Shown piece by piece: positions 1-8,218 of a stretch of 64,000 nucleotides of DNA (within the stretch, counting starts at the first letter, position 1; the number at the start of each line of letters is the position of its first letter). Both the position numbers and the translations under genes were made by a program. A model generated the notes under the pieces. It did not search any database. It was not told the origin of the DNA and saw only the letters and a list, made by a program, of their open reading frames with translations. Location: positions 17,551-81,550 of the forward strand of contig NZ_FOWD01000020.1 of NCBI RefSeq assembly GCF_900115365.1, read 5' to 3'. This DNA comes from Anaerocolumna aminovalerica. GTDB taxonomy: Bacteria; Bacillota; Clostridia; Lachnospirales; Lachnospiraceae.

Positions 1-25
1 TATTTTAACTATAGGAGGTTTATAT

Positions 26-469
26 ATGTGGAAAAAAACTGTAAATACCATTAAAATTAGTTTTTTGATTATAATTTCTTGTGTCTTCATTTCAACTCCA
101 GCACTGGCAGGTGAAAAAATGATTAATACAAGCGATATACCAATCATCACACCTCAATATACTTATATCAATAGTGCAAGTAGTTTGCTTACTATTTCTG
201 ATGGAACGGCTACAATAAAGGGAAGCGTGCAAAAGACCCCATCAGGAAAAAATATTTCTCTTACCTGCACATTACAAAAGAAATCTGGAAGTACATGGAC
301 AAATATCAAAAGTTGGTCTGATTCTTCTTCTACTGATCCTTCTGTTTATATTTCCGAGAAATATACAGTCTCAAAAGGAGAATATAGAGTCAAGACAAAT
401 TATTCTGTAAGTGGCACAAATGGAACGGAATCAGGTACGGTTTACAGTAAGACCGTTGAATATAATTAG
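26..469 (+). CDS. Small secreted protein of unknown function
   Basis: A 147-residue protein with a clear Sec signal: MWKK start, hydrophobic segment at about residues 9-25 and a likely signal peptidase site after ALA at about residue 28. The mature part (about 118 residues) is rich in Ser, Thr and Tyr with alternating polar and hydrophobic residues, as in an extracellular beta-sandwich. It has only one Cys and no catalytic motif that I recognise. It resembles small secreted proteins that occur as cargo or host-interaction proteins in Firmicutes, but I cannot name a family with confidence. An AGGAGG lies 7 bases before the ATG. It is probably cargo of the integrative element. Confidence 0.75.
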   Translation: MWKKTVNTIKISFLIIISCVFISTPALAGEKMINTSDIPIITPQYTYINSASSLLTISDGTATIKGSVQKTPSGKNISLTCTLQKKSGSTWTNIKSWSDSSSTDPSVYISEKYTVSKGEYRVKTNYSVSGTNGTESGTVYSKTVEYN

Positions 470-596
470 TTTCTTGTGAGTTAAAACAAGTTAAATATAA
501 TTCAAGTAAAACTATTTATATTGTCATTACAGCAATAATTAAAAAGTTTCTTGTGTGAATACCGTTTTCTTGCACAAAATCAAATTATCCTATCAG

Positions 597-628
597 AACA
601 GACGGCGGTCATCTGCTGTCTGTTTTTA
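597..628 (+). terminator. Rho-independent terminator
   Basis: ACAGAC pairs with GTCTGT around an inner GCGG/GCTG stem, followed directly by five T. It lies 130 bases after the secreted-protein gene. Confidence 0.6.
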
Positions 629-763
629 TACGCAAGATATAAACTTTTTAAATTATGCAAGCTTACCGGAGGAAAGCTGCTATAGAATAATTGAATCAAT
701 TCAGAGGGCTTGCTAACAATCAGTTTGACTTCCAATACTTTTTAATATTGCAAGAATTAACAG

Positions 764-804
764 GCACACATTCAGACATAGAAATCTGTTTGTGTGCTTT
801 TTTG
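764..804 (+). terminator. Rho-independent terminator
   Basis: GCACACA (764-770) pairs with TGTGTGC (791-797) around an inner CAGA/TCTG stem, followed by a run of T. No gene precedes it closely, so it may end or attenuate an untranslated leader of the sigma-factor gene. Confidence 0.55.
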
Positions 805-926
805 TTCCAAAAATTTTTACTCCCAATGCAACTGAGAGACCTCCCTTATCGGGACTTAGTGTGAAAGGGGAGCAAAAGAGTTGACGCTCACTCCCTTTTT
901 ATGGCAAGGAAGGGGGGTGAGATACC

Positions 927-1349
927 ATGAAGCCATCTTGTTTTCAAAACACCATAGAGAATCAGTTTGATTATATATGTAAACGAGCTATGGAGGACGA
1001 GCGAAAGGACTACCAGAGATATATTTCCAGGTTATCAAAACGGGAAGTCCTGTTTTCTGATATAGGTGATTATCTTGTCAGTCAATTTTCAGCCATAGAT
1101 AGCTATTCAACTGATTTTCATACTTTTACTCTAAATGGCTCAACTATAGGTGTGGAAAATGATTTATTAAGTGAAGCATTAAAAAATCTGACGGAAAAAA
1201 AGCGAGAAATTATTTTACTCTACTACTTTATGGATATGAATGATTCTGAAATAGCAGAAATGCTAAAGTTGAACCGTTCTACGGTCTATCGTCACAGAAC
1301 CAATGGACTAGCCTTTATTAAAGAATTTATGGAGGAGCATACGGAGTGA
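927..1349 (+). CDS. Sigma-70 family RNA polymerase sigma factor (mobile-element type)
   Basis: A 140-residue protein whose C-terminal third is a sigma region 4 helix-turn-helix: LTEKKREIILLYYFMDMNDS, then EIAEMLKLNRSTVYRHR at about residues 108-125. It lacks a recognisable region 2 and matches in size and pattern the regulatory sigma-like proteins of Tn916/Tn1549-type elements. A GGGGGTGAG ribosome binding site precedes the ATG. The stop codon overlaps the GTG start of the next gene, so the two are translationally coupled. By analogy it helps control excision or transfer genes. The role is inferred from family and position. Confidence 0.85.
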   Translation: MKPSCFQNTIENQFDYICKRAMEDERKDYQRYISRLSKREVLFSDIGDYLVSQFSAIDSYSTDFHTFTLNGSTIGVENDLLSEALKNLTEKKREIILLYYFMDMNDSEIAEMLKLNRSTVYRHRTNGLAFIKEFMEEHTE

Positions 1350-1576
1350 AAACCACATATCCCATGGTTCCCTATTCTGTTATCGTAGCGGCAACAGATG
1401 GTGATACAGAGGCTATCAATCAGATTGTGAAGCATTACAGGGGTTATATTGCCAAAAGATCTCTCCGCCCGATGAAAGACGAATACGGGAATCAGCATAT
1501 GGTCGTTGATGAAACTTTGCGAAGCAGAATGGAAACCAGACTGATTACTAAGATTTTATCTTTTGAAATCAAATAA
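1346..1576 (+). CDS. Small helix-turn-helix protein (mobile-element type)
   Basis: A 76-residue protein starting at a GTG that overlaps the preceding stop codon. It begins with MVPYSVIVAATDGDTEAINQ, the pattern of the short HTH proteins that follow the sigma-like gene in Tn916/Tn1549-type elements. The central segment HYRGYIAKRS and the ending RMETRLITKILSFEI are typical. It probably works with the sigma factor in regulating the element. No catalytic motif is present. Confidence 0.75.
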   Translation: MKTTYPMVPYSVIVAATDGDTEAINQIVKHYRGYIAKRSLRPMKDEYGNQHMVVDETLRSRMETRLITKILSFEIK

Positions 1577-2017
1577 CTATAATTCCCTTCGTGGAAGCGT
1601 GCTGATACGCTCCACGCTTCCCGAACGGTGAAATTTGTCATTCTGTCAAAGCATACTGCCGTCAGTGTGTTTTGACAGGCTGTCAAGTCTGCTGTTCTTT
1701 GAAAATTAAATAAAAGCAATCGAATACATTTCAATAGGGAGAGAGCCGACGGACTGACACGCCATGACCCGAAAGGAGGAAAGAAATAGAGCGATTCCTG
1801 TCAGGGTTCCGTAAGCCGCCTTTGGCAAGGCAGCTGCCATGACTTCCCTATCGTGATAATGATACTCCCGTACAGCCATAGTCCGAGCGTGAAAGAACCG
1901 TCGCAGGCAATGGGTACGGCTGCATGAGAACCATGCAGGGGTGAAATTCCCGTGAGCTTTGCCAGAGCTATTCGATTTTGCTGTTAAAGTAAATTCATTC
2001 AAGTTATTGGGGGTAAT
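1577..2017. other. Structured non-coding region of the integrative element
   Basis: No convincing gene occupies these 441 bases. GGAAGCGTG (1593-1601) and CACGCTTCC (1613-1621) form a perfect 9-bp hairpin. The part at about 1740-1975 is distinctly GC-richer than its surroundings and carries several short dyads, including GCATG repeats near 1921-1940. The composition suggests a structured RNA or an origin/recombination control region rather than degenerate spacer. I cannot assign a known RNA class. Confidence 0.4.
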
Positions 2018-2185
2018 ATGCAAAAATCAGATAAATTAAAAATAATAGTATCTTCTAATATGCCGACAGAAAATGCATTAAAGAACTTCCATAATCAGCT
2101 TTATAAATTAATGTTAAATGCAAATAAGAAAAAAACGGACTTTACTTCTGATGATAGTAAAGCCGTAAAAATCGAGAAATACTAA
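2018..2185 (+). CDS. Short conserved-looking ORF before the recombinase module
   Basis: A 55-residue ORF starting at ATG 2018, 5 bases after a GGGGG purine tract. The product is Lys/Asn-rich and contains MPTENALKNFHNQLYKLM, a helical segment. The end overlaps the last codons of the convergent repressor gene by 4 bases. Its position between the HTH gene and the recombinase module fits small accessory ORFs of clostridial elements. No function can be assigned. Confidence 0.5.
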   Translation: MQKSDKLKIIVSSNMPTENALKNFHNQLYKLMLNANKKKTDFTSDDSKAVKIEKY

Positions 2186-2544
2186 TTGTTTGATAATTTG
2201 TTACGGTCAAGTTCTTGGTAAATAGTGGCATGGATAATATGTCGTCCTCGATTGTCTAATAGCCTATAACTGTTTAACAATTCTTGTTCATCGTCCGTAA
2301 GTAATGGAACTTCTAAGTTGAGAGGTTCCCCTTCACCTAAAAGCAACCATGAGAAAGAAAACGAATTATCCCCTTTTGAATATTTACACAAGTAAATTAA
2401 GGCTTCCATTGATAGCCCTCTATTACCGTTTTCTATATCGCTTAAAGCACCTTGAGATACTCCTATAAGATTTGAAAAATCTTTTTGATTCAGCTTAAAT
2501 ATATTTTTTCTGACGTATGATAAACGTTTACCAATATGCTCCAT
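2182..2544 (-). CDS. Xre/Cro-CI family repressor
   Basis: A 120-residue protein with an N-terminal helix-turn-helix: GKRLSYVRKN, then LNQKDFSNLIGVSQGALSDI and the ENG turn, over residues 4-50. The C-terminal half is short and mixed, without a LexA-type peptidase motif. I chose ATG 2544, because AGGTGG lies 6 bases upstream; a longer frame would begin at a TTG inside the operator. The gene is divergent from the serine recombinase and their shared 150-bp gap holds a perfect inverted repeat. It is therefore probably the repressor of the recombinase promoter and of itself. Confidence 0.85.
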   Translation of the reverse strand: MEHIGKRLSYVRKNIFKLNQKDFSNLIGVSQGALSDIENGNRGLSMEALIYLCKYSKGDNSFSFSWLLLGEGEPLNLEVPLLTDDEQELLNSYRLLDNRGRHIIHATIYQELDRNKLSNN

Positions 2545-2558
2545 AGTATTCCACCTTT

Positions 2559-2604
2559 TATCCAAAATAGGATATTTATTATTGACAATATCCTATTTTG
2601 GATA
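2559..2604. promoter_or_regulatory. Repressor operator, perfect 18-bp inverted repeat
   Basis: TATCCAAAATAGGATATT (2559-2576) and its exact reverse complement (2587-2604) are separated by 10 bases. Each arm is itself a partial dyad (TATCC/GGATA), so the site may hold two dimers. The right arm fills the spacer of the recombinase promoter and the left arm abuts the repressor ribosome binding site, a layout suited to repression in both directions. Confidence 0.75.
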
Positions 2605-2610
2605 TACAAT
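2582..2610 (+). promoter_or_regulatory. Promoter for the serine recombinase
   Basis: TTGACA (2582-2587) and TACAAT (2605-2610) are separated by exactly 17 bases, a near-consensus sigma-A promoter. The spacer is almost wholly covered by the right arm of the operator. Confidence 0.75.
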
Positions 2611-2698
2611 ATCATTAACAGGATATATTAAATAAATAATATCACATTCCAGAATAAATGTCCAATATTTTGAGTATTACAACAGGAGGTGAGTATCT

Positions 2699-4216
2699 AT
2701 GGACTTTAATGATAACAAATATGATATTCGTTTTGTTGCAAATTATTTGAGAAAATCTCGTGCTGAAAGCATGAAAGATTTAGAAAAGCACAGAATGATA
2801 CTCACAGACTTGTGCCATAAATACAACTTTAGATTTGTTGAATACTTAGAGGTTGGTACATCAGATAGTATTGAAATGCGTCCCCAAATGTCAAAATTAC
2901 TGAAAGAAATTGAAGAGGGGGTATATGATGCTGTATGTGTTGTGGATTATGATAGACTTAGCCGTGGCGATATGGGTGACCAGGACAGAATAATAAAGAC
3001 TTTTAAAAAGTCTGAAACACTAATTATAACGCCGGATAAGTTTTATGATCTTAACGACGATGTTGATGATGAAATGGTTGAATTTAAGGGGTTTTTGGCA
3101 AGACGAGAATACAAGATGATAACAAAAAGATTACGTCAGGGTAAAAAAATAGGAGCAAGGCAAGGTCAATGGACGAACGGCATTCCCCCATTTCCTTATG
3201 TATATCAATCGTACAAGGATAAATTTAATAAAAAGGGGCTTGTTGTGAATGACGAAAGATTACTTATTTATCGTGAAATGATAGAAATGGCTTTGCTAGG
3301 CATTTCACCACAAAAAATTGCTGAAAGTTTTAATAAGAGAGGTATGCTTACACCAAAAGGAAATTATTGGAGCAACACAGCTATTCAAAGGTTAATTACA
3401 AACGAAATCCATTTAGGTAAAATCATCAGCAATAAAACGCAAGGTGACGGACATAAAAATAAGCGTCCTAATGCAAAAGAATACAGGGTTTTACCTAAAA
3501 GTGAATGGGTGATAGTGGAGAATTGCCATGAAGCAGTTAAGACACTTGAGGAACACGAAAAAATAATATATATTATCAATCAAAGGCAAAAGGTACCTGT
3601 GAAATGTCGTAAACAGACACATTCATTGACCGGTTTAGTAAAATGTGCAAAATGTGGACATTCTCATTCGTTACATACTGTTGATGGTTGTGTATATATA
3701 AAGCCTTGCTGGTATAAAGACAGGCTGGGTAATAAGTGCAGAAACTCTGGTATCCTTTCAGACACTTTAGAAAAAATTATTTTGAATGAAATATCAAAAT
3801 ATAAGAATGAGTTTATAAATAGCACTTGTGAAACGGATACACAACTTTACGATAGGATAAGCAGTATGATTCATGATAACGAGGTACTGTTAGCAAAATA
3901 TCAAAAGGCTTTAGATACTGTAAATGACAGCTATGATTTAGGTGATTACGGTCGTGATGAATGGCTTAAACGTAAAGAAAAATGGAATAAGGCTATTGAC
4001 AGTGTCACAACTGAAATCTATGAGTTAAAAAAACAGTTACAGGCTACACAACAAAAAAACAATGAAGAAAGGCTTGAAAACTTATTATACTTTTTTGATA
4101 ATATAACTGCTGCTGCGGACGGTAAAGAACGAAATGACTTGTATAAAACCATAATTGAATGTATCTTTTACCAACGTGACGGGGATAGTATTAATGTAAA
4201 CATTATATTTAGATAA
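2699..4216 (+). CDS. Large serine recombinase (site-specific integrase/excisionase)
   Basis: A 505-residue recombinase that cuts and rejoins DNA through a phosphoserine link during integration and excision. The resolvase domain covers about residues 12-160, with YLRKSR carrying the likely nucleophile Ser20 and the VDYDRLSRGD motif near 82-91. A Recombinase domain follows (about 185-290). A zinc ribbon has CxxC near 315-318 and further Cys near 336-345. A coiled coil covers about 385-470. AGGAGGTG lies 7 bases before the ATG. The gene is last in the element and faces the chromosome, the normal place next to the attachment site. Length and domains are intact, so the element may still move. Confidence 0.93.
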   Translation: MDFNDNKYDIRFVANYLRKSRAESMKDLEKHRMILTDLCHKYNFRFVEYLEVGTSDSIEMRPQMSKLLKEIEEGVYDAVCVVDYDRLSRGDMGDQDRIIKTFKKSETLIITPDKFYDLNDDVDDEMVEFKGFLARREYKMITKRLRQGKKIGARQGQWTNGIPPFPYVYQSYKDKFNKKGLVVNDERLLIYREMIEMALLGISPQKIAESFNKRGMLTPKGNYWSNTAIQRLITNEIHLGKIISNKTQGDGHKNKRPNAKEYRVLPKSEWVIVENCHEAVKTLEEHEKIIYIINQRQKVPVKCRKQTHSLTGLVKCAKCGHSHSLHTVDGCVYIKPCWYKDRLGNKCRNSGILSDTLEKIILNEISKYKNEFINSTCETDTQLYDRISSMIHDNEVLLAKYQKALDTVNDSYDLGDYGRDEWLKRKEKWNKAIDSVTTEIYELKKQLQATQQKNNEERLENLLYFFDNITAAADGKERNDLYKTIIECIFYQRDGDSINVNIIFR

Positions 4217-4231
4217 AGGGGGTGATTACGC

Positions 4232-6314
4232 ATGTTATCAGAGAAAAAAATACCCAATAGATTAATCAATGAAAAATCTCCATACCTATTACAGCACGCA
4301 CACAATCCTGTAAATTGGTACCCATGGGGAGAGGAAGCATTTGAGAAAGCAAGGCTGGAAGATAAACCTGTTTTCCTTTCTATTGGGTATAGCTGACAAC
4401 TTGCTTTTATGAACTTGTCATTGGTGTCATGTAATGGCACATGAATCTTTTGAGGATGAGGAAGTAGCTAATTTATTAAACCAATATTTTATTGCTATTA
4501 AGGTAGATAAAGAAGAGCGACCGGATATTGACAGCATTTATATGTCTGCCTGTATTAAGATAAACGGCAGTGGCGGATGGCCTTTAACAATTATGATGTT
4601 TCCAGATCAAAAACCTTTCTTTGCAGGAACATATTTCCCTAAAAGGTCAAGATATAATATGCCTGGCCTTATGGAATTATTAAAAACGGTTCATGATAAA
4701 TGGGTGGATGACAGAGAAAGTTTATTAAGGTCTGGTGAAACTTTAACCAATGCCATTAAAGAAGAATATGCCATGGACTATTCGGAGAAGGTAAATCCGG
4801 AAGATTTATTAAGGGATGCTACCCATACATTACTAAACCATGGAGATAAAAAGTATGGTGGCTTTGGCCATGCGCCCAAATTCCCAACACCTCATAATTT
4901 AATGTATTTGCTGCGGGCAGCATATTTTGAAAAAAACGAAAAAGCCTTGAAGCTAGTGGAAAAAACTCTTACCGGCATGTACCAAGGTGGGATTTTTGAT
5001 CATATTGGTTATGGGTTTTCCAGGTATTCCACAGATCATAAATGGCTGGTTCCTCATTTTGAAAAAATGCTATATGACAATGGGTTACTGATAATCGCTT
5101 ATTTGGAATGTTATCAGTTTACACATAAAAATCAGTATAAAGAAATTGCCGAAATGACTATGGAGTATGTTTTAAGAGAACTTACTTCTTCGGAAGGCGG
5201 ATTTTATTGTGCCCAGGATGCTGATAGTGAAGGTGTGGAAGGAAAATATTATGTTTTTACTCCTGAAGAAATTATTGAGGTTCTAGGTAAGGAAGATGGT
5301 GAATATTTCAATCAATACTATGATATTACAAAACATGGTAATTTTGAAGGCAAAAGTATTCCAAACAGGCTGCATGTGGACTACTCTAATTTTGAGGAAG
5401 AGGGAAGTTTGGAATCAGATAAACTTACAGCGATAAGAAAGAAAGTTTATGACTATCGTATAAATCGTACAAAACTTCACAAAGATGATAAGATACTAAC
5501 CTCCTGGAATGGAATTATGATTACTGCATTTGCAAAGGCTTATATGATTTTACGGGATGAAAAATATTTAAATGCAGCAAAATCAGCAGAACAATTTATT
5601 CAGAATAAATTAAGTAAGGATGGAAGATTATTTGTACATTACAGAGAAGGCATATCAACAGGAGTGGGTCATATTGATGATTATGCTTTTTATATCTGGG
5701 CATTGCTTAGTTTATACGAGGCCACACTGAATGTGGACTATTTAAAGAAATCCCTTGATTTTACAAAGGTAATGACAGAACAGTTCTTTGACCAGGAACA
5801 TGGTGGTTTTTATTTGTATTCCCAGGAAGGGGAGCTTTTAATACACAGGCCAAAAGAAGTATATGATGGGGCCATTCCTTCCGGGAACTCAACGGCAGCC
5901 TATGTATTATCAAAACTTGCACTCTATACCGGAGATATAGCTATAAGTGAAACAGCTGAAAAACAAATGTATTTCATAATGAAACAAATATCCGATTATC
6001 CAAGCAGTCATACTTTTTCAATGATGGCAGTCATGCTTTGGCATTATCCTACAAAGGAATTAATATGTGTGGCAGGTAAGGATTGGCAACTGAAAGAGTT
6101 TCAAGAATTAATGGCTGTGAACTTTCTCCCTAATGTAAGTATTATTGGGAAGACATTGGAGAATGAAGGAGAATTAAAAACCATTGCTGAATTTACTTCT
6201 GGTTACAGCATGAAAGAAGATGTGCCAACCTATTATCTGTGTGAAAATCATGCCTGTATGGCTCCAACAACAGATATTCATGATTTGGAAAGCTTGTTAA
6301 ATATATCATTATAA
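4232..6314 (+). pseudogene. yyaL: YyaL-type thioredoxin-domain protein, frame broken by 19 extra bases
   Basis: The frame from ATG 4232 encodes the intact family N-terminus ([20 protein letters not shown] to PVFLSIGYS) and then meets TGA at 4394. The protein resumes in another frame at 4413 with TCHWCHVMAHESFEDEEVA, the thioredoxin-like redox motif, and runs unbroken to 6314 through the (alpha/alpha)6-barrel part. Exactly 19 bases (4394-4412) separate two codons that are adjacent in relatives such as Bacillus YyaL. The protein would otherwise be full length (about 687 residues). A GGGGGTGA ribosome binding site precedes ATG 4232. The 3' part has no upstream start that restores the CxxC; an internal ATG at 4434 lies beyond it. 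Inactive gene, recoding or sequence error remain possible. Confidence 0.88.
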
Positions 6315-6317
6315 AAT

Positions 6318-6356
6318 AAGAGTGTCAAAACCGGTTATTGTGGCTTTGGCACTCTT
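6318..6356. terminator. Bidirectional terminator between convergent genes
   Basis: A stem pairs AAGAGTGTCAAAACC with GGCTTTGGCACTCTT with one mismatch or wobble, and T or A tracts flank it. It serves the yyaL-type gene and the convergent gene ending at 6367. Confidence 0.7.
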
Positions 6357-6366
6357 ATAACTTTTT

Positions 6367-7635
6367 CTAAGTACATCTTTCTTCTCTGGTCAGGCGGTTA
6401 TAAAGTTTGGCAAGGCTGAAGTAGGTAGCAGCATTTACCACTCCCGTTACCGGCTCGTTAAAAATAGCTTGATATGCCCTTACTGCAGCTTCAGTGGCGG
6501 GACCAAAGATTCCATCTGTTTCAGGAGCAGGGATAGCCACATATACCCGGGATATAATATTTAATTGATTCTGCAGGGCAGTTACATTATTCCCTGTAGA
6601 TCCAAGACTTAATACCTGCTGTTCCCAAGGAACTTGTATTCCCTCAATATCATTGGTGGAAGTGATAAATACATTATCTCCAAAATAATATCGAATAATA
6701 GATAAATAGTCATATCCAGTATCAGCAAACATTTTAGACCCCCAAAGAGAAAGCATACCCGGACAGTCGTTAGTGATACCTGAGCAGATTTGTGTAAGCA
6801 GAGGCTGGGAAATTCCAGGGCTGACGATAAAAAAGTTAAATATATTGTCTACGGCAGTATTAATGTTTAAAAAAGTGTTTCTGCCATATACCCATAACTG
6901 GTCATATGCAGTTGATGAGGTTATGTTAAAAGAGTACCCCTGATTAATATACCAGTTAGTATAGATTCGGTTCAGGGTAAATGATATTACTGATAAAATT
7001 ATAGAATATAGGGCTTCCTCCGGCCAGGTGGGATATGAAATACTGGAAACAACATTTTTAATATAGCTCCCATATTCTACATAATAGTTTTTTGCAGACT
7101 CATCACCGGGAATGCCATTGTGTACAATAACATGATCTGGAATTGTAACGGTGGATATTTCTCCAGTTTCAAATTCATATTTAATGGTATCCTCCTCAAC
7201 TTTTGGAGGAAAGGAACCATTTAAGTAATTGGGGCTTATAATTATGATTTTAGGATCATTAGTAGTGTCATCTATTGGTGGAAGGGTAGCTCTTTGTGTG
7301 GATACCATATTGGGGAATATCTGTGCACTGTCAATTATTACAGTTCTCAGCCCAGGTGCGGAAATGACTAAAATGTATTCTGAATATGGTAAAGCATCTG
7401 TTGGTGCCATACTGTACTCTAAAGGTGGAGCAGGCAGCTCAATGGGGGAAATATTACCGGAGATATTCGTATAAAGCCTGGTCAGTAATGTATTTGGATC
7501 ACTTTTATTGTAAATCTCTACATTTGCTGTATCAACAGGTCTTGATCCAAGTTCACATATAACATGAATATAAAGTGTACCGTAATAACCGGTTTCTGAT
7601 TGGGCAAGGCGAGTTGTTTGATTATTATTATCCAT
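6367..7635 (-). CDS. SpoIID-like domain protein with C-terminal peptidoglycan-binding domain
   Basis: A 422-residue protein. Residues about 1-150 hold beta-rich repeats beginning LYIHVICELGSRPVDTANVE, resembling a carboxypeptidase-regulatory-like fold. The middle (about 190-335) has the SpoIID/LytB pattern, ending CPGMLSLWGSKMFADTGYDY followed by the YYFG segment. The C-terminal 75 residues are a PG_binding_1 repeat (LSLGSTGNNVTALQNQL, then DGIFGPATEAAVRAYQ). No signal peptide is evident, as in several clostridial spore-cortex or coat proteins made in the mother cell. I prefer ATG 7635, with GGGAG upstream, over the in-frame ATG at 7671. A role in spore or cell-wall assembly is inferred. Confidence 0.75.
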   Translation of the reverse strand: MDNNNQTTRLAQSETGYYGTLYIHVICELGSRPVDTANVEIYNKSDPNTLLTRLYTNISGNISPIELPAPPLEYSMAPTDALPYSEYILVISAPGLRTVIIDSAQIFPNMVSTQRATLPPIDDTTNDPKIIIISPNYLNGSFPPKVEEDTIKYEFETGEISTVTIPDHVIVHNGIPGDESAKNYYVEYGSYIKNVVSSISYPTWPEEALYSIILSVISFTLNRIYTNWYINQGYSFNITSSTAYDQLWVYGRNTFLNINTAVDNIFNFFIVSPGISQPLLTQICSGITNDCPGMLSLWGSKMFADTGYDYLSIIRYYFGDNVFITSTNDIEGIQVPWEQQVLSLGSTGNNVTALQNQLNIISRVYVAIPAPETDGIFGPATEAAVRAYQAIFNEPVTGVVNAATYFSLAKLYNRLTREERCT

Positions 7636-7823
7636 TTCATGCTCCCATCTGGTTTTGAATAAAAATATCATGTTAGTTTTATATATGCCAGATTCTTTTA
7701 AATGATTACCTGTACTTTATAAATAGGTATGGAAGTAATAGGAGAATGGATAGAAAGTAGCAGACCTTATTCCATAGTTTATTAAATGAACATATTATAA
7801 GAAGCAGTATTCACTGTATTATG

Positions 7824-7868
7824 GAGTTAGAAGAACTTAAGTCATGGACCAGTAAGTTCTTCTAACTC
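7824..7868 (-). terminator. Hairpin overlapping the end of the YkgJ-type gene
   Basis: GAGTTAGAAGAACTTA (7824-7839) is an exact reverse complement of 7853-7868. On the minus strand the 5' arm consists of the last coding codons of the gene ending at 7842, so the stop codon lies in the loop. Confidence 0.6.
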
Positions 7869-8096
7869 TTTTAAATAGCCCATAGCCTCCTCCTTAGTTG
7901 TCCTGCACATATCTTGCGAAGGTTTAAGACTTAAACATACTTTAGGTCTTTTTTTATCTCCGAATAATTTACATTTTAAGTCCGGTGTTAACTGAATGCA
8001 GGGAATACCGGCAGGTTTACCTTCAGGCATTCCGGGAATAGGAGAGGAAATGGATGGAGCAATACAACAGGCAGCGCAATTACTTCGGCATTCCAT
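7842..8096 (-). CDS. YkgJ-family cysteine-cluster protein
   Basis: An 84-residue protein with eight Cys. It starts with CRSNCAACC, followed by single Cys in GIPCIQL, LKCKLF, KVCLSL and DMC, the zinc/iron-chelating pattern of the YkgJ (CxxCxxCC) family. The function of the family is poorly known and metal binding is inferred from the cysteines. AAAGGA precedes the ATG. The gene stands alone between a spore-type gene and an exporter-like gene. Confidence 0.8.
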   Translation of the reverse strand: MECRSNCAACCIAPSISSPIPGMPEGKPAGIPCIQLTPDLKCKLFGDKKRPKVCLSLKPSQDMCRTTKEEAMGYLKELEELTGP

Positions 8097-8218
8097 AAGT
8101 CGGTCCTTTCTTACATTTTTTATATGTTAATTATACAAGTCCCAAGACACAACTATTAAATCCGGCCATTTGCTTAACCAGATACTTTAGTTTCATAAAA
8201 TCTTTTTATAATTGACCA

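Larger units (their letters stand above)
470..926. other. Intergenic region with two terminator-like hairpins
   Basis: No gene is visible in these 457 bases. They hold two hairpins followed by T tracts (597-628 and 764-804) and a third dyad near 869-900, where GGGGAGC faces GCTCACTCCC just before the sigma-factor gene. The spacing suggests short untranslated transcripts or attenuation between cargo and recombination module. Confidence 0.5.
1..4216. mobile_element. End of an integrative (conjugative-type) element, partial
   Basis: The block holds, in order, a secreted cargo protein, a sigma-70-like factor, a short HTH protein, a divergent Xre repressor and a large serine recombinase, the usual recombination-end module of Tn916/Tn1549-like clostridial elements. 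The recombinase stop codon lies 15 bases before the start of a chromosomal gene (yyaL type), so the chromosomal junction is probably at about 4217-4230. The other end and the conjugation genes would lie upstream of the window. I could not identify the attachment core, because only one junction is visible. Confidence 0.7.

Noticed and set aside
1740..1975. Group II intron fragment
   Set aside because: Some short words resemble catalytic intron domains, but no reverse transcriptase, domain V stem or exon boundary can be made out.
1706..2023. Minus-strand 105-residue ORF in the element
   Set aside because: It has unlikely composition, no ribosome binding site, and runs through the structured non-coding block.
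4391..4416. Programmed ribosome bypass or selenocysteine at the TGA in the yyaL-type gene
   Set aside because: The take-off codon (AGC) has no matching landing codon before ACT, no strong stem follows, and TGA is not at a Cys position of the family.
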